Shown: positions 10,241-22,013 of the stretch, piece after piece
Position numbering within the stretch: position 1 is the stretch's first letter
Layout: each line of letters opens with the position of its first letter
Assembly (NCBI GenBank): GCA_964020975.1
Contig: OZ026612.1
Location: 55,236,579-55,300,578 of the forward strand
DNA from: Hermodice carunculata
Lineage: Eukaryota; Annelida; Polychaeta; Eunicida; Amphinomidae
DNA: 64,000 nucleotides
Direction of reading: 5' to 3'
Position numbers and translations under genes: made by a program
The notes under the pieces: model-generated
What the model was told of the DNA's origin: nothing
Seen by the model: the letters and a program-made list of their open reading frames with translations, nothing else
The model's database searches: none

Positions 10241-10630
10241 AGGTCTCATTAAAATATAATTCTATTTGCTTGCACTTTCCTCATTATATCTGGTGGAATA
10301 TTTATTTGCTAAAGACAAAACAATTTATCCAAGAGGCAAAAGGAAGTTAATTTGTTCTGTGCTAGGATATGTGCCTTTTTCAGCATGCTATGCCATGTTT
10401 GTTCCCACACATATGTGGTACTTTGTTGACTAGACAGGTCTTGTTAAAATACAATTCTCTATGCTTGTGGTTTCCTCCTTGTATCTTGTTGAATATTCAT
10501 TTTGTGCAGATTAAACAATTCATATACAAGGAAAAAGTTGATTTATTCTGTGCTCGGATATGTGCCTTTCTTGTTTGCTGGGCGCCATGTGCATCCCTTG
10601 CACGTGTGGTACTTTATCGCCTTGATGGGT
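10241..10630 (+). repeat. ~195-bp tandem duplication
   Basis: AGGTCTNRTTAAAATAYAAT starts at 10241 and again at 10436. Both units end near GCTNGGATATGTGCCTTTYT. Units are diverged, so the duplication is old. ORFs within it lie in non-conserved frames and are probably not genes. Confidence 0.65.
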
Positions 10631-12579
10631 CTCTATACCTGAACTGTGTCAATCAAAGGTTTGAACAAAATCCTAGGCACCCAATGTAATGGCTTTCTCT
10701 ATTTGTTGAGCACATTATTGTTTCCACCTCTCCTGTTGCCATGAGGACCTTCCTGCCACATCTGATTGCTTTGTGCTTGGTTAGTATGCAGTCAACATGC
10801 CTGTAATTTAGCTGTGCATCCTGATGGGGCATACATTGCCACTGCCTCAATTGAAACAGATCAAAGTGTTCGCTAACTGAAAGTGTCAGTTGGCAAGGTT
10901 CTGTCCATCCATCATTGGAAATAAATGACTTCATGAGGCAAAAAATGCCTGAAATCTCTGGAAGACTTTAAGCAATGTCTGTGGGTATTTGTCGTTTATA
11001 GGGAAAATGTGTGTCTGAAAGTATGGATTTAGTATGTCTTTCATGATGCCAATGGTCATTTATGCTTACACTGCCATTTGGAAAAAGTCTGTCTAACAGA
11101 ATGGTTTTTGTCTGTAGTGATGTTCAGGTGTCATTATCGTTTTTTATTATGAAAAGTGTGTCTTCAAGGCAGGCTCTTAATTGTAAGTCTGACTTCAAGA
11201 CAGGCTCTTTGCCATAAGTCTGCCTTCAAAATCGGCTTTTTGTCATGAGTCTGTCTTAAAGAAAATGTCTTTGAGCTAAAATTTGTGTTCCATGTTTAAT
11301 CAATAAGGCCAGAAAAAATAATTTTTTGTGTAGCCTAACTGGGCCAACCCATCTGTAAAGCCCTTTACTGACCCTCTGTTAACTTACTTCCGCCCCAAAA
11401 AATAAAAAATATAAACACCCACCTACCCAAAATTGTGGAATATTTAACAAAGAAAACATACCGACCCACCCAAATTGTCAGACCAAAAAAAACATATTTA
11501 AAAAAATTATGCCCTGCCTGCCTACCTCCAAAAGTTCTGGTCTTTTAGGGGAAGCATACTTATATTTTGGGGCCTAATTTAAACAAAAAGTGAAATTAAA
11601 TGATTGCATATCATAAGCAGGGGTTTTTTTAATGAAAATTAAAGTGTATGATGTGCAATTTCTGTAATTGATCTGTTCTGTTTCAAGGTCTTAAAGCAAA
11701 CTTTTCAACTGTTTGGGGTTTTTGTGTTGTTTCCTCATTAGGACTGTTGGCTCCACACTATATCAGTTAACATTATGGGCTCTACAGGGGAGTCAAGCAT
11801 TTTGTCCCTGTACCAGGGTTAAATACTGTGGTGGGCACATGCCTGGCTGGGTGGCAAACCAAGTGCCTTTGACCTTGCCTGGGCAGGAAGTGGAAGAAGT
11901 TCCTACATGTACCACTCTTAATTTACATGGTGTTTGACCTTGAGTCTTTAACTTCCTCTGTCTTACAATAAACTATGAAGTATGTATGCCAAAATGTCTG
12001 CCATGGAAAGTGATTTAATATAAATTTTGGCTGTTTTGCAATCCATATAAAACATACAGGTCTATATCTTTCTGTATCATGCCAATACTGGGATGCTGAA
12101 GGTTTATAGTGCTAGATGTGTGTATGGGGGCTTCACTACTGTTTTGCATGTGACCCTTGTAAATGACATGAATATTGACAAAATAGTTTATGTACAACTT
12201 GCTACATACAGAATTAAAAAAGTGGAGACTTCTTGATGACAGCTACCCTCAGCAATGCAGAAAGATTTAAGGTAATGACAGCCAGGAAATTGAACCTGCT
12301 TGTGTGAATACAAAGTCCTTGTGGTGTGGGTGTACAGTTGCTTGCCAGTATTCAGTGGAATCCGATGTCGATTAAGATTTGAGGACACATGGTTGAGGAT
12401 CTGGGAGGCAGATGTACTGAATTGGAATGTATAGCGTACCCAGATCAGTTTTATGCTACTTCAGCTTCATCAGCGGCTGCTGATTAACATGTCTGCAATT
12501 TAAAATCATTGGTAGTTAAATGTAAGAGTTTTTATAAAATGTTGTACAAATGGTATTTTTGAACACTGAGCCACATATA
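10631..12579. other. No gene recognised
   Basis: 11160-11275 holds a short degenerate repeat (GTCTNCNTTCAARRCAGGCTC) about 55 bp long. 11390-11540 is CCCACC/A-rich. No supported gene. Confidence 0.45.
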
Positions 12580-12761
12580 CAGTGGTACCTGCTATTTAAG
12601 ACCACCCCTACAGCCAACAGAAAGTGGTCTCATACTGCAGGTGGTCTTAAATTGAAGGTATATTTAACATGTAAATACAGCAGAAGGTCCTGAAAGATTG
12701 GTCTTACAAAGACATGCGGTCTTAAATTGGAGGTGATCTTTTAATAGAGCAGGTACCACTG
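12580..12761. mobile_element. TA-flanked 182-bp MITE
   Basis: The 14-bp perfect ends are CAGTGGTACCTGCT and its complement, flanked by TA at 12578-12579 and 12762-12763. The interior repeats short GGTCTTAAATTGAAGG words in both orientations. Non-coding and Tc1/mariner-type. Confidence 0.85.
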
Positions 12762-12763
12762 TA

Positions 12764-13336
12764 TAAGCCAGCTAACTGTGTGTCCAAAGGTGAATCCTTT
12801 TGACTCCTATTGGGCAGAAACTAGTGCAAACACCTGCATCAGAAGGATTACCACACAAATGTCTGCAGTGGACTGCAAGAAAAGAAGGAGTACTGGTTTT
12901 AGGACAGTCTCTAATTTTTAGGTTACAAATTTTCTGAAATGGTAATTGCCATGGGCTGAGAGTATCAAGGGCCATTGAGTGTTGGGCATGCAGAGTACTT
13001 TTGTAACTAGATCCTCAATGTATGCATGTATTTTAAAGTTTGAGACCCAAGTTACTTGGACTATATCAAACACTGGTACACGGTCAACAGAAATGTTGCT
13101 GTCAGATAAAAAAGAGGAAAATCAGCAGGTTGCATACATTAGAGAGTGTGTGTAATTAGTGGACCTACGCACCTTCTGCGGGTGATCATGGGTGATCATG
13201 GGGGACAGCGGTTGCAAACAAAAGCAGCTTACAGTCATAGACTATAGATAGTGGTAGTTCAGTGCTCTGACAGAAGCTAAAAATAGTGTAGCTGCATTTA
13301 ATTGTACACAGAATTCATGATATATGGCTGCTTTTC
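12764..13336. other. No gene recognised
   Basis: Nothing recognised apart from a short GGGTGATCAT direct repeat near 13180-13200. Confidence 0.4.
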
Positions 13337-13391
13337 AGCTCAGCTGACTTGTCAGTCAGCTGAGCTTTTGTGAGGGTTTGTCATCCTTCCT
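13337..13391 (+). mobile_element. AGCTCAGC-family terminal hairpin fragment
   Basis: AGCTCAGCTGAC (13337-13348) pairs perfectly with GTCAGCTGAGCT (13355-13366) around TTGTCA. The GTCATCCTTCC leader typical of other copies follows, and then homology stops. Only the hairpin end is present. Confidence 0.7.
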
Positions 13392-13525
13392 TTGTTTGAA
13401 GAAGAATGTTCTGATTTGATAAAGTATGTTATGAACAATGCATACTTTAGCTTTGGTAAAAAAGTATTTCAACAAATAGTTGAAATACGCATGGGAACTG
13501 ATCCAGCTCCTTATATTGCCAATTA
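13392..13525 (+). mobile_element. Penelope-like reverse-transcriptase fragment
   Basis: The frame from 13392 reads FEEECSDLIKYVMNNAYFSF and then GKKVFQQIVEIRMGTDPAPYIAN. This matches the Penelope-like pattern (G/E)IPMGT-C/D-AP-LAN that follows a 'FxxxVFxQ' strand. About 44 residues remain. The frame runs straight into the hairpin of the next element at 13526, so the retroelement scrap was interrupted by that insertion or joined to it. It is an isolated fragment, and the catalytic YxDD region is not seen nearby. Confidence 0.6.
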
Positions 13526-14212
13526 TGTCTCCCCATGCAATGGGGGGACATATTATTTTTGCGTCCGTTTCTTCCACTTCTTCTTCTTCTTGTTCTTCTT
13601 CAACACATTGATTACATTGTACATAAATCTGTACTTGGTGACCTACTTTTTGGGTCACCATCACACAAATTATGAGATAAAATGTCTTGAAAGATACAAA
13701 ATTCCATCTCTTGAAAAATGATTGAATTAGACATTCAATATGTACAGGATATATAAATCATGTCCATTGCTAATATATTATGTAATATCAGTGACCTTGA
13801 CCTATTTTGCAAGGTCACCAGACCTGTTAAGTTGGAAGGGGTGATTTTGAAATGTTAGGATGTATTTTGAACATGAATGGCAAAGAGAATTGAAACTCCA
13901 GATCAAAATTGCACTTGTGTCATTGTATATAAAACTGTACTTGGTGACCTACACTTTGGGTCACCATGACCCAATGACTGTGTTACCTTACCTATTTTCA
14001 AGGTCATTAAGCACTAAAGAAAAGTTCATTTAATTCAGTATCTTAATAAGGGGAATGATACCAAATGTATCACAAATGTGTATCTTGTCAAATTTTGATA
14101 TTGCATAATGTGGATGACCTTGATGAATTTTCTAAGGTCGCAGATTGAATACATTTCTGGAAATGATTTTTGATGATGGTGGTCAGCAGAGCATTAGGCT
14201 CATGGGCTCTTG
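13526..14212 (+). mobile_element. Hairpin/array element, TGTCTCCC family
   Basis: Hairpin TGTCTCCCCAT (13526-13536) pairs with ATGGGGGGACA (13540-13550). Then come a CTTCTTCTT-rich leader and a core in which GTACTTGGTGACCTA recurs at 13631 and 13937, about two units of 153 bp. The segment ends at 14212 with GGGCTCTTG followed by TTT, the same kind of 3' end as the AGCTCAGC elements. It is related at its hairpin and leader to the element at 46955. Non-coding. Confidence 0.6.
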
Positions 14213-16595
14213 TTTAATTTCAACACAATAGTGGTGCTGGTAGTCCTGACAAAGTCATTTATTGGCTGACCATCGTCTCTCCAGTCATTCCCCATAGTCA
14301 TAGTATAATTGGTAAATTTGGTATTTTCTTCCACTACATGGACTGTTTGTTGTCACATATAAATACATTTTCGTAAGTAGAACTGATTTGCTCAGCAAAT
14401 ATGATTGACATGGTTATGGTTTTGGGTTTTTTTTGTGTGTTTTGTTTATATTTGCCACATTTAATTTTATGAATTGTATGTATATTTCAATAGCAGCAGC
14501 AGATTTAAAGAAACCAAACAAAATCAGGTTGTGGTGATATTATTTATCATTATTTTGTCAGTTGCAGGCAGCATTGCAACATAATCATGAGAAACTCCAC
14601 TATTTTTTAATAGCTTAATGAATAGAATATTATCTGGTAACAAACAATACGACTATGTACTCACTGTATCGCCATTGTTCAGGTACATTGTACATTCTTA
14701 ACTGCTATGAATGGTTCCTCTTGTAATATTGTAGATTTTATACAGAAACCCTCTATTCCTCATAAAATAGATGTGGATCTTGCATTGTACAGATACAATG
14801 GTACTTCTGCATTGATTACTGTGTGATTAATGAGGCAGACTTGTATCAAATATATCTTGAGATAAGCTGTACCATGTAAAGTCAGTTGGAAACCATGTAG
14901 TTATTTTCCCCCACAGAAGGATTTGCAATGCTCTTAATCAAGTGTAAGAAGGAGCTGTATTTCCATGTACTTGTAATTATGAAGAGGCGTATTGCTTGTC
15001 GTTTGTGGGTTGTTCCTGTATTCTTTGCATGAACTCAATTAGAATTATATAAATTCCCCAACAAGGATGGTTATATGTGTGCAGGGTGCTTTTGTTAAAA
15101 ACACTTGATAGTGGGGAAAAATTAAGCTAAACCATAATTGTGTAAGGTTTGTTTGAAGGTGCTGTGGACACCTCGGTATCAATGCTGGGAGGACAGTGTT
15201 AAGACGACTATCTGAGGCTTCATGAAATCAGTGTTGAAAAACCCCTTGTCCTTCATAGCCAGCTGCAGATTACCTGCCTTTGTTGACACTGTATACATGT
15301 ACATACTGTGGAGGTTTAAGAAATTACTGTAATGAGTATATGTATACATGTACTCCTAGGGTGTTACTGTAGATGCTACATATTTTTATGTAACCCTCTC
15401 CTCATTGATGGCATATTACAAATATAATAGGGTGTCTTCATATTGACTGAGGCCCTGTGCTGCCCCCTATCCCACAGGAAAGAACTTGACAGAAATGAGG
15501 TCAAATCCATGCATGAGCAGGGCCAAATGTGTTTGTCTGGTAAAAGTTACAACTTGTGGTGGCAAAGATCTTAAGAGAAGTTCTTCACTTTAACAGTTTC
15601 AAAACACACAGCAAGCTTGAAATATATAGAAATGTACATTTGTTTAGTGGAAAAAGTATTATCTCCAGGTGGTTAGTTAGCATTCCCATTATGTGCCCTA
15701 ATCATGATGGAGGCATAATTGTGTTGCCTAGCAACCGTGGCAGCGAGATCAGATCCGCAGCTAGCATTGGTTAATATGAGTACATCCAATTCTTTTTGAC
15801 AGGGAAGCAGTAGAAATAATGGAAAAGTATGACTGTTACTTTCAACTGGATTCCTTGCCGAATTGGCATGTACATGTAATGCATGCTAATAATGAATATT
15901 AGATAAATTTCTGAGAAAGAAATATTAAGACAAAAACCACAAAAAACATGATTACTATGCATTAATTACAGTCTTTTTCTGTTTTGTGGAAAATGCATTT
16001 GCATGTTAATTTTATCCAAATCATTGCACATAAGACCAGCATTTCAGATCACAAATAGTTATAATCCTGCAGCTCTGCAGTCTGCATGAACTGTGAGAGC
16101 TTTTATGTATGTTCAGTCCTGATTCATTTACTTGGGCTGTCAAGCCTTTCATTCTGTGCTATATTAACAAGCACATCTAAATATTCAAAGAAAATAATGA
16201 GCTTGGCACCTCACTTTGATTAATACATATTTATGTACATTTTTTTTCTCTGAAACTGTATAATGTAAGGCAGGTATTTGGAATTTATTTGATTATGCGT
16301 GGACAATTAGGGTTGAAAATGACACAAAAGGCAGTGGCCTTTAGCAGAGAGTGACAGTAATTTTACTGGTATGTTTTTTATGTCACAAACTAATAACTTC
16401 TAAATATATGAGAATGTGTCCACTGACTTGTGTCAGTATGGAAGCCACATAAGTGCTGAGTCTGACCTTTTCTCAATATTTATTTCAAAAGGTCAAATAT
16501 CCTGCAAAACCTTCCTCTCATCAATACCAGAAATTTGTTAGCCAGGGTTTTTCCTGTCACTACCTGTTTTAAGAGTTTAACCTGGTTTTTAGGGT
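14213..16595. other. No gene recognised
   Basis: AT-rich sequence with many stops in all frames. No transposon ends or RNA genes were recognised. Confidence 0.45.
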
Positions 16596-16599
16596 TTAA

Positions 16600-16818
16600 C
16601 TCTCCCCCCCCCCCCCCCCCCCCCGAATTAAGACTGAATCAACAGCTTTCCTCGGCATTGGTTCTGTTGACCTGGGGCATGTTATCTTGATAGGTCTCAT
16701 CTACAATTCTCAGTCAGATTGTTTTTCATTATGGTTGAAATTACAGTTGTAGTTGAAAACACTTAAGCAGACGACATTTGACCACCAGCCGGTTTTGAAA
16801 GGTTTATGGGAAAAAGGG
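16600..16818 (+). mobile_element. TTAA-type hairpin MITE, family A, with poly-C
   Basis: The left end follows TTAA at 16596-16599. The right end is GGGAAAAAGGG followed by a mutated TCAA. The interior matches the reverse complement of 6527-6758. A 21-base C run (16604-16624) sits in the CCCTTTCCCC end, apparently an expansion of the terminal C tract. The hairpin is reduced to a degenerate pair. Confidence 0.75.
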
Positions 16819-18642
16819 TCAAACACAGAAACATTGAAGAATTTCATGTATATATTTGCCAAAATTATGTTGCTTGGTCGACTCTGACCCTCAATTTTTA
16901 CCATCATGGATCATTCCATGCGGATGCATAATTTACCATATATTTAGTTAATATGTAGGGCTTCCTCTTCATATAGCCCCCATTACAAGGTGGATTCTCT
17001 GATAACATGGTGGGTCCCTTGGCTCACACTGAAACACATTTCTTTTTCTATGTTCAGTGTCCCATTGTTGTAAGGTGTTCTGCTATGTACAACACATATT
17101 TCCATGGACCCAGCCATCAGCATTATAATACGGGAAGACTAAATGCAGATTTCATTTGAGGCTTGCATGTTTATAATATTCATGAAATGAACTTTGTTAT
17201 TAGCACACCTTAGCTAAATGCCAGTTGTGTTTGCATGATTTGGTGAACAGTGCAACAGGATGAATATGGCAAGGAGTTGATTCAAATGTTGTTAACTTGG
17301 TCTTAGAATGTGAAAAAAAAAAGAAATTTAAAGTTATTCTTGAAATTGCCATGTATGTGCAAATAAGTTGACAGCAATTGGGCAGCAGAATATGAGACAA
17401 GTCTAAGAATAAATGACTTGATGGCTCACTGCTCAAAAGGGATCACCTGGCATCTCTCAATGAACCAATCAAAAATGGCTGAAACTGTCACGTGACCTCT
17501 CCCATGACCTTTGGTGACTCCTGCTGATGGGAGCTTTTTAGGGGTATCTTGTTATCCAGGTCACAAAAATGACCCTGATGCATACTGAAGAACTAAAACT
17601 TCCATTCTGGTTGAGAATAAAACAGTCGAGGCATAAATCATTTTCGATGTGGAATCTACACTGTTTACTTGTGCATGTAATTTCTCTTACGTATTAGTTG
17701 CTGAGTGTGATTTGAGGTTACAAGAACCAAAATCCACATGCAACTCAAAGCCAGCAGAGTAACACACTGTGTCACCAGTATGTACCTGACTTCTGATCCT
17801 AATGCTTTCCACAGACTGATTCCAACTCTAACACGGATGTGTCTTTGCAACGTTTTCTGCAGGGATGTTAGTAGCTTGAAGTTGTCTGTAATGGACCTGG
17901 CAGAGACCAGAGAAAAAAGAGCCCAAGAGGGTTGAAAACCATACCTGGTTGATGCAAGCCATATTGCCAGTACAGGGAGGTACATGTTTACATGAGGAAT
18001 GCTAAGAGCCACTGGATCCCTTTGCTGATGCCAAAAGTGTCATTCTTCCTTTGTGTTTTCTTTGCACTGAGGTCATTGTGGTGGATATTATGTCCGGCAG
18101 GTCTCTTAGACTATATGCCTGGCATTTGTTGTGTATGGCCTTTCTTGAATTATGATTTACACTGGTGGACCCAAGGAGGGTTTTGTGGCTGGCTTTTAAT
18201 GGATTGGGCATGCACAAAGGTCAGATAACGAGGTCTCTCAGGTAAATGATGGCTGAAAACCTGGGACAGATATGAGGGCAGTGACACAAGGGGCACCCTA
18301 ACAGTAATATATTTTTGCCGCATAAGAACTCTACAGGGAAGCAAAAATGTCCTGGATAACAAAGCAATCATCAGTTGTATATATGTGTACAGTTCCCAAA
18401 TGAGCAGGCTGATTTTGCTTCACTGAAGAGTGGACAATCACGCATCAAAGGACATTTTTTTGCGTACAATTGGTGCACAGCTACCTGCAGTAAGGTGCGA
18501 GGTTTTTTTTTGCAATTTGAACAAAAGTTACACAGCAAATTCTAAAGCACCAGAAATAAAGAATATAAGATATGCACTCAAGCTGCCCAAAAGAACTGGC
18601 AAATCATGGCTTTGTTACCTCAATTTTTTGGGGTGGTGGTGG
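16819..18642. other. No gene recognised
   Basis: No convincing exon. The overlapping ORFs at about 17665-18230 lack domains, and their codon patterns are not conserved-looking. Confidence 0.45.
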
Positions 18643-18975
18643 TCAGCTTAGCTTGTAGAATGAGTCGTGATCCATTTTCTGTGTTCTTCTGTCTGCCTGT
18701 CCATCTGTTCACATTTCACATTTTCAACTTCTCCTAAATTGGTTGTCAGTTCAACTTTAAACTTGATGGGGATGTACATTAAGGTGGGTCTCCGCCAAGT
18801 TTGTCAAAATGGTCATGTTCTGGTGATTTGGGGATTTTCTGTAAATTTTTTTGATATCGTTTTGACCAAATCTTAAAAAATCGTCTCCAAAAGGGCCATG
18901 CCAATCACTTAAAAATTGCACAGGGACACTTTTGGGGACCCATAGGCATTAATTTGGTTCACCAGGTTCAACATA
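18643..18975 (+). mobile_element. AGCTCAGC-family fragment, decayed
   Basis: Contains the family's leader (CTGTCTGCCTGTCCATCTG) and core phrases (TTCAACTT..AACTTGATGGGGATGT, GGTGGGTCTC, AAATGGTCATG, TTAAAAATTGCACAGGGACA, GGTTCACCAGG). The terminal hairpin is degraded (CAGCTTAGCTTG). No 3' end. Confidence 0.65.
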
Positions 18976-20569
18976 CATGTATGGTACCGCATGCAGGAGA
19001 GTGAGGTAGCCCCAAGTGTGTTAGTGAACTTAACAGTGACAGAGTAAGATGATAGAACATGCACCTTATGGTAAGGAACAAGGTGCACCACTTCACTATA
19101 GCATTTACTCATGTAAAGCTTAAATCAGGAGTGTGTTTTTTTTTTTTTTTTTTGAAGGCAGCTTGGAAGATTATGAAAGAAGTTACCTGTAGTAGATAAA
19201 TTACAAGTTGTCTAAATGATTCATCCCTGTGATGTTGATTACTTCCAAGTCAGCAAAGGTAATTAAGCATGACATTGATACTGTCTTTTAGTTTTTGACT
19301 TGCTGAGTATAAATATCTACATGCTACCAACAGATCACAATAGAAGTACAAAATGGCAGGAACTGATCAATAAGATGAGAGTAGGTGCTGACATCAAAGC
19401 ATCACCCCTGGGAGCAAGGTATCCTTGAAGTGGACACGGAAGGGTCAGTTGATGACATTTCACTCTTTTATCTTGTGTAGGTGTCGTCCGAGTCCGATGA
19501 CTTGCCATTCTTTTATCTATTGTCTGTATAACCAGAATCTGTACCTCTATGCAGTGCCTAACGTCTACGAGAATAGTGGGGAATAAAAGCCCATGACCTT
19601 GGTTGGCATGCATGTGAGTCTGTGCAGATGTATATTGCAATCAAATTTCATGGGAATCCATATGGGAATATGCTGTAGGAAAATGTGGGTTCCACAGATC
19701 AGGAGCTAGAACACACATAATGAAACAAGAAAAGACCTGGTTTGCTGTCAGCACTGACCTTTGTTGACCTCAATGAGTCAGAGACCCAACAAGCCAGGTT
19801 AGGCAGACGTGACATGCCAGGATGTTGTTGATGACTGTGTGGATATAGCTGGTCAAAGATTCAGACTTTCATGGGCAGGATCACGATAAATGCCATGCAT
19901 CATTCGAAAAACGTCAATGTAGATTAGTCTAATACTGCACAAATTCTCGAGTAAGCTGGATTTTTCTTTTTTGTGTGTTTTTTTTAAAGGAAGTTTCTGG
20001 AGAAGGATACCTTCTTTTCCAGCCATAACAGGCAAATTTATATGTTGATTGCCTGCAAATCTTTTTTTCTGTCTGGACATTTAAATTTTAAATCTTCCAT
20101 AACATCTGCTTTGGTAATAAAAACCTGAACATAAAGTAATCCAAGTGAGCCATAACTAAAATGTTCATTATGGAAGAAGTCACTGTATTTGAATTTTTAA
20201 TCACTAGTCTTTGTACTTTATGCATCTACATCTCTGCTGTAACAAAGTTTATCAATGGACCTGAATACTTTAACGCTGTATAACATCAATCCCAGATCAA
20301 TTCTGTCTGATACATGAAGAGAACCACTCGATCCTGGGATTGATCACAAATGTCCTTCCAATTCCTAACATAGTATGGGCACTGCATTGACTTTTCTGCT
20401 AAAAGCCATATATATATTCAAAGTCATGATAGTTCGAATGCTGGCTTTCCTGCTCAGACACATACTGTGTCACAGCTGTGTAGCAATGTGCATGGCTACT
20501 GTGTTGATTTTAATTTCCTGCTTGAGAGAGCAGTATTTCCATCTCAACCATAAGATGACTTAGACCTGT
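18976..20569. other. No gene recognised
   Basis: A poly-T run lies at 19136-19153. No feature supported. Confidence 0.45.
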
Positions 20570-20573
20570 TTAA

Positions 20574-20804
20574 CCCTTAAAGTGCTAATCACGGCTATAG
20601 TCGTTTTTTCATTACCGTTAAACATATAACAGTTAACAGATTCAAATTCCTCATGAAGTGACCTTTCATTCAAATACCAACAAGCGTAGTCTAAAGCAAA
20701 AAGTAGTCTTAGTCAACAGCGTTCCTTGGGGCACTTTGCGCGCATTGTGCGCAAAGTGCCCCAAGGAAAGCTGTTGACTCAATCTTAAATCAGCGCTTTA
20801 AGGG
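20574..20804. mobile_element. TTAA-type hairpin MITE, A-related, different ends
   Basis: The left end CCCTTAAAGTGCT, after TTAA at 20570-20573, is matched by AGCGCTTTAAGGG at the right (12 of 13). The right TTAA has become CTAG. A 31-bp-arm hairpin (20711-20741 and 20749-20779, one mismatch) carries the same GTCAACAGC-TTCCTTGG outer arm as family A, but a different inner arm (GGCACTTTGCGC) and different TIRs. piggyBac/Kolobok-type target. Confidence 0.8.
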
Positions 20805-21836
20805 CTAGTTGCTTTCGAGAAGGTTCTACATGTATCTGAGCCATAAATATGTACATGGTGGCTTCCCTGTGAAAAGAATGGTCTATCTGAGCCATAACTT
20901 AGTCTGTGACAATTGGCCTTCCTTCTGAAAACCAAATGTCCGTACGAGCTGCTGCCTGTCACATGTATGCTTTCCTGCTAAGAGAAATGTTACATTTGAG
21001 CCAGTTTGGTTGTTGCCATAGCGTCTCACTGGAAGCTGTTATGTTATATTTGAGTTCTCTCTGCTGAAATTGTTCAATGGTTGAAAACATAGTATTTCAT
21101 AGCACCTTTTACCAAGAAGGGCTGTGCATGTTGGCATGAAGTGGGCTGATCTGAGCTGTGATACAGCTGTCCACATGATTGGCCATGGACACTGTATATA
21201 AATGATTGCCACCTTATGAGATAGTGACTCTGGTCCTATTGGAGAAGCATCCAACATTTATGTGGACACTTCTGTCAGAGATCTTGTGTATAAGTTGCTG
21301 TCCTCCTTGATTGACATGTAAGATTCGAAGTAAAACACTGAATACAGATGATGATTTGTACGATACACTGTGTTATAGTCATTGACTCCTTTGAATGACA
21401 GCAGTTTGTCATTCCAACTCTGAAGCATTCCTGCTTCTAAATACAGTTTTCATCACTGACATATGCAAGTGAGTGTTTGTGGAACCAAATTAAACAATAA
21501 TTTGCATCAAATTTATCAATGTAGTCACAACTGTGTCACATTTAAACTCAGGGGGAAATGTTGAAGCACTTGTTAAAAGTTCATTTTACCTTCGTGCAGG
21601 CTGTAATCAGTTTGTGTTGGCAGCTGTGGCATAAGTGCTAAGCTCAGCCAACATATGCATGTCATCGTGTATCAGGCCCAATCTCACAAACAGAAACAAG
21701 GCCTACTCCTTCTTGGTTACAGCACATCCTTTATTAGTTGCATGACATGTGGAAGCACAGTCAAATTCATCCAATCCAAATTGCTAAAATTAGCAAAAAA
21801 GTAAATATGAAGGGACAACATATTACTTTGAAGGGG
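20805..21836. other. No gene recognised
   Basis: Nothing supported. Confidence 0.4.
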
Positions 21837-22013
21837 GGTAAGGGGGGTTTCAGTATGCTGGTACAGGTAAAAATTTTTCTAGAGTACGTAGTACGGAAAA
21901 TAAAAATCTTTCAAAATTTTGGATAGTAAGAAGTACGTAAAATAAGAGGGCTTCCAGTACGCCAGTACGGTAAATAAAAAGCCCCAGTGCGCCAGTACGG
22001 GAAACCCCTTACC
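21837..22013. mobile_element. 177-bp TIR element with AGTACGCC words
   Basis: Ends GGTAAGGGG (21837-21845) and CCCCTTACC (22005-22013) are inverted complements. Inside, the word CCAGTACGG or AGTACGTA and its complement recur six or more times. Target duplication is unclear. Family not recognised. Confidence 0.55.

Noticed and set aside
11310-11560. Possible decayed MITE related to 25430-25640 and 30350-30480
   Set aside because: Shared features are mainly homopolymer runs and short GGCCATCCTTAAAAA phrases. No terminal repeats or target duplications could be fixed.
13356-13721. Overlapping ORFs on both strands around the hairpin/array head
   Set aside because: They span junctions of three different elements. 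Only the short Penelope-like stretch is meaningful.
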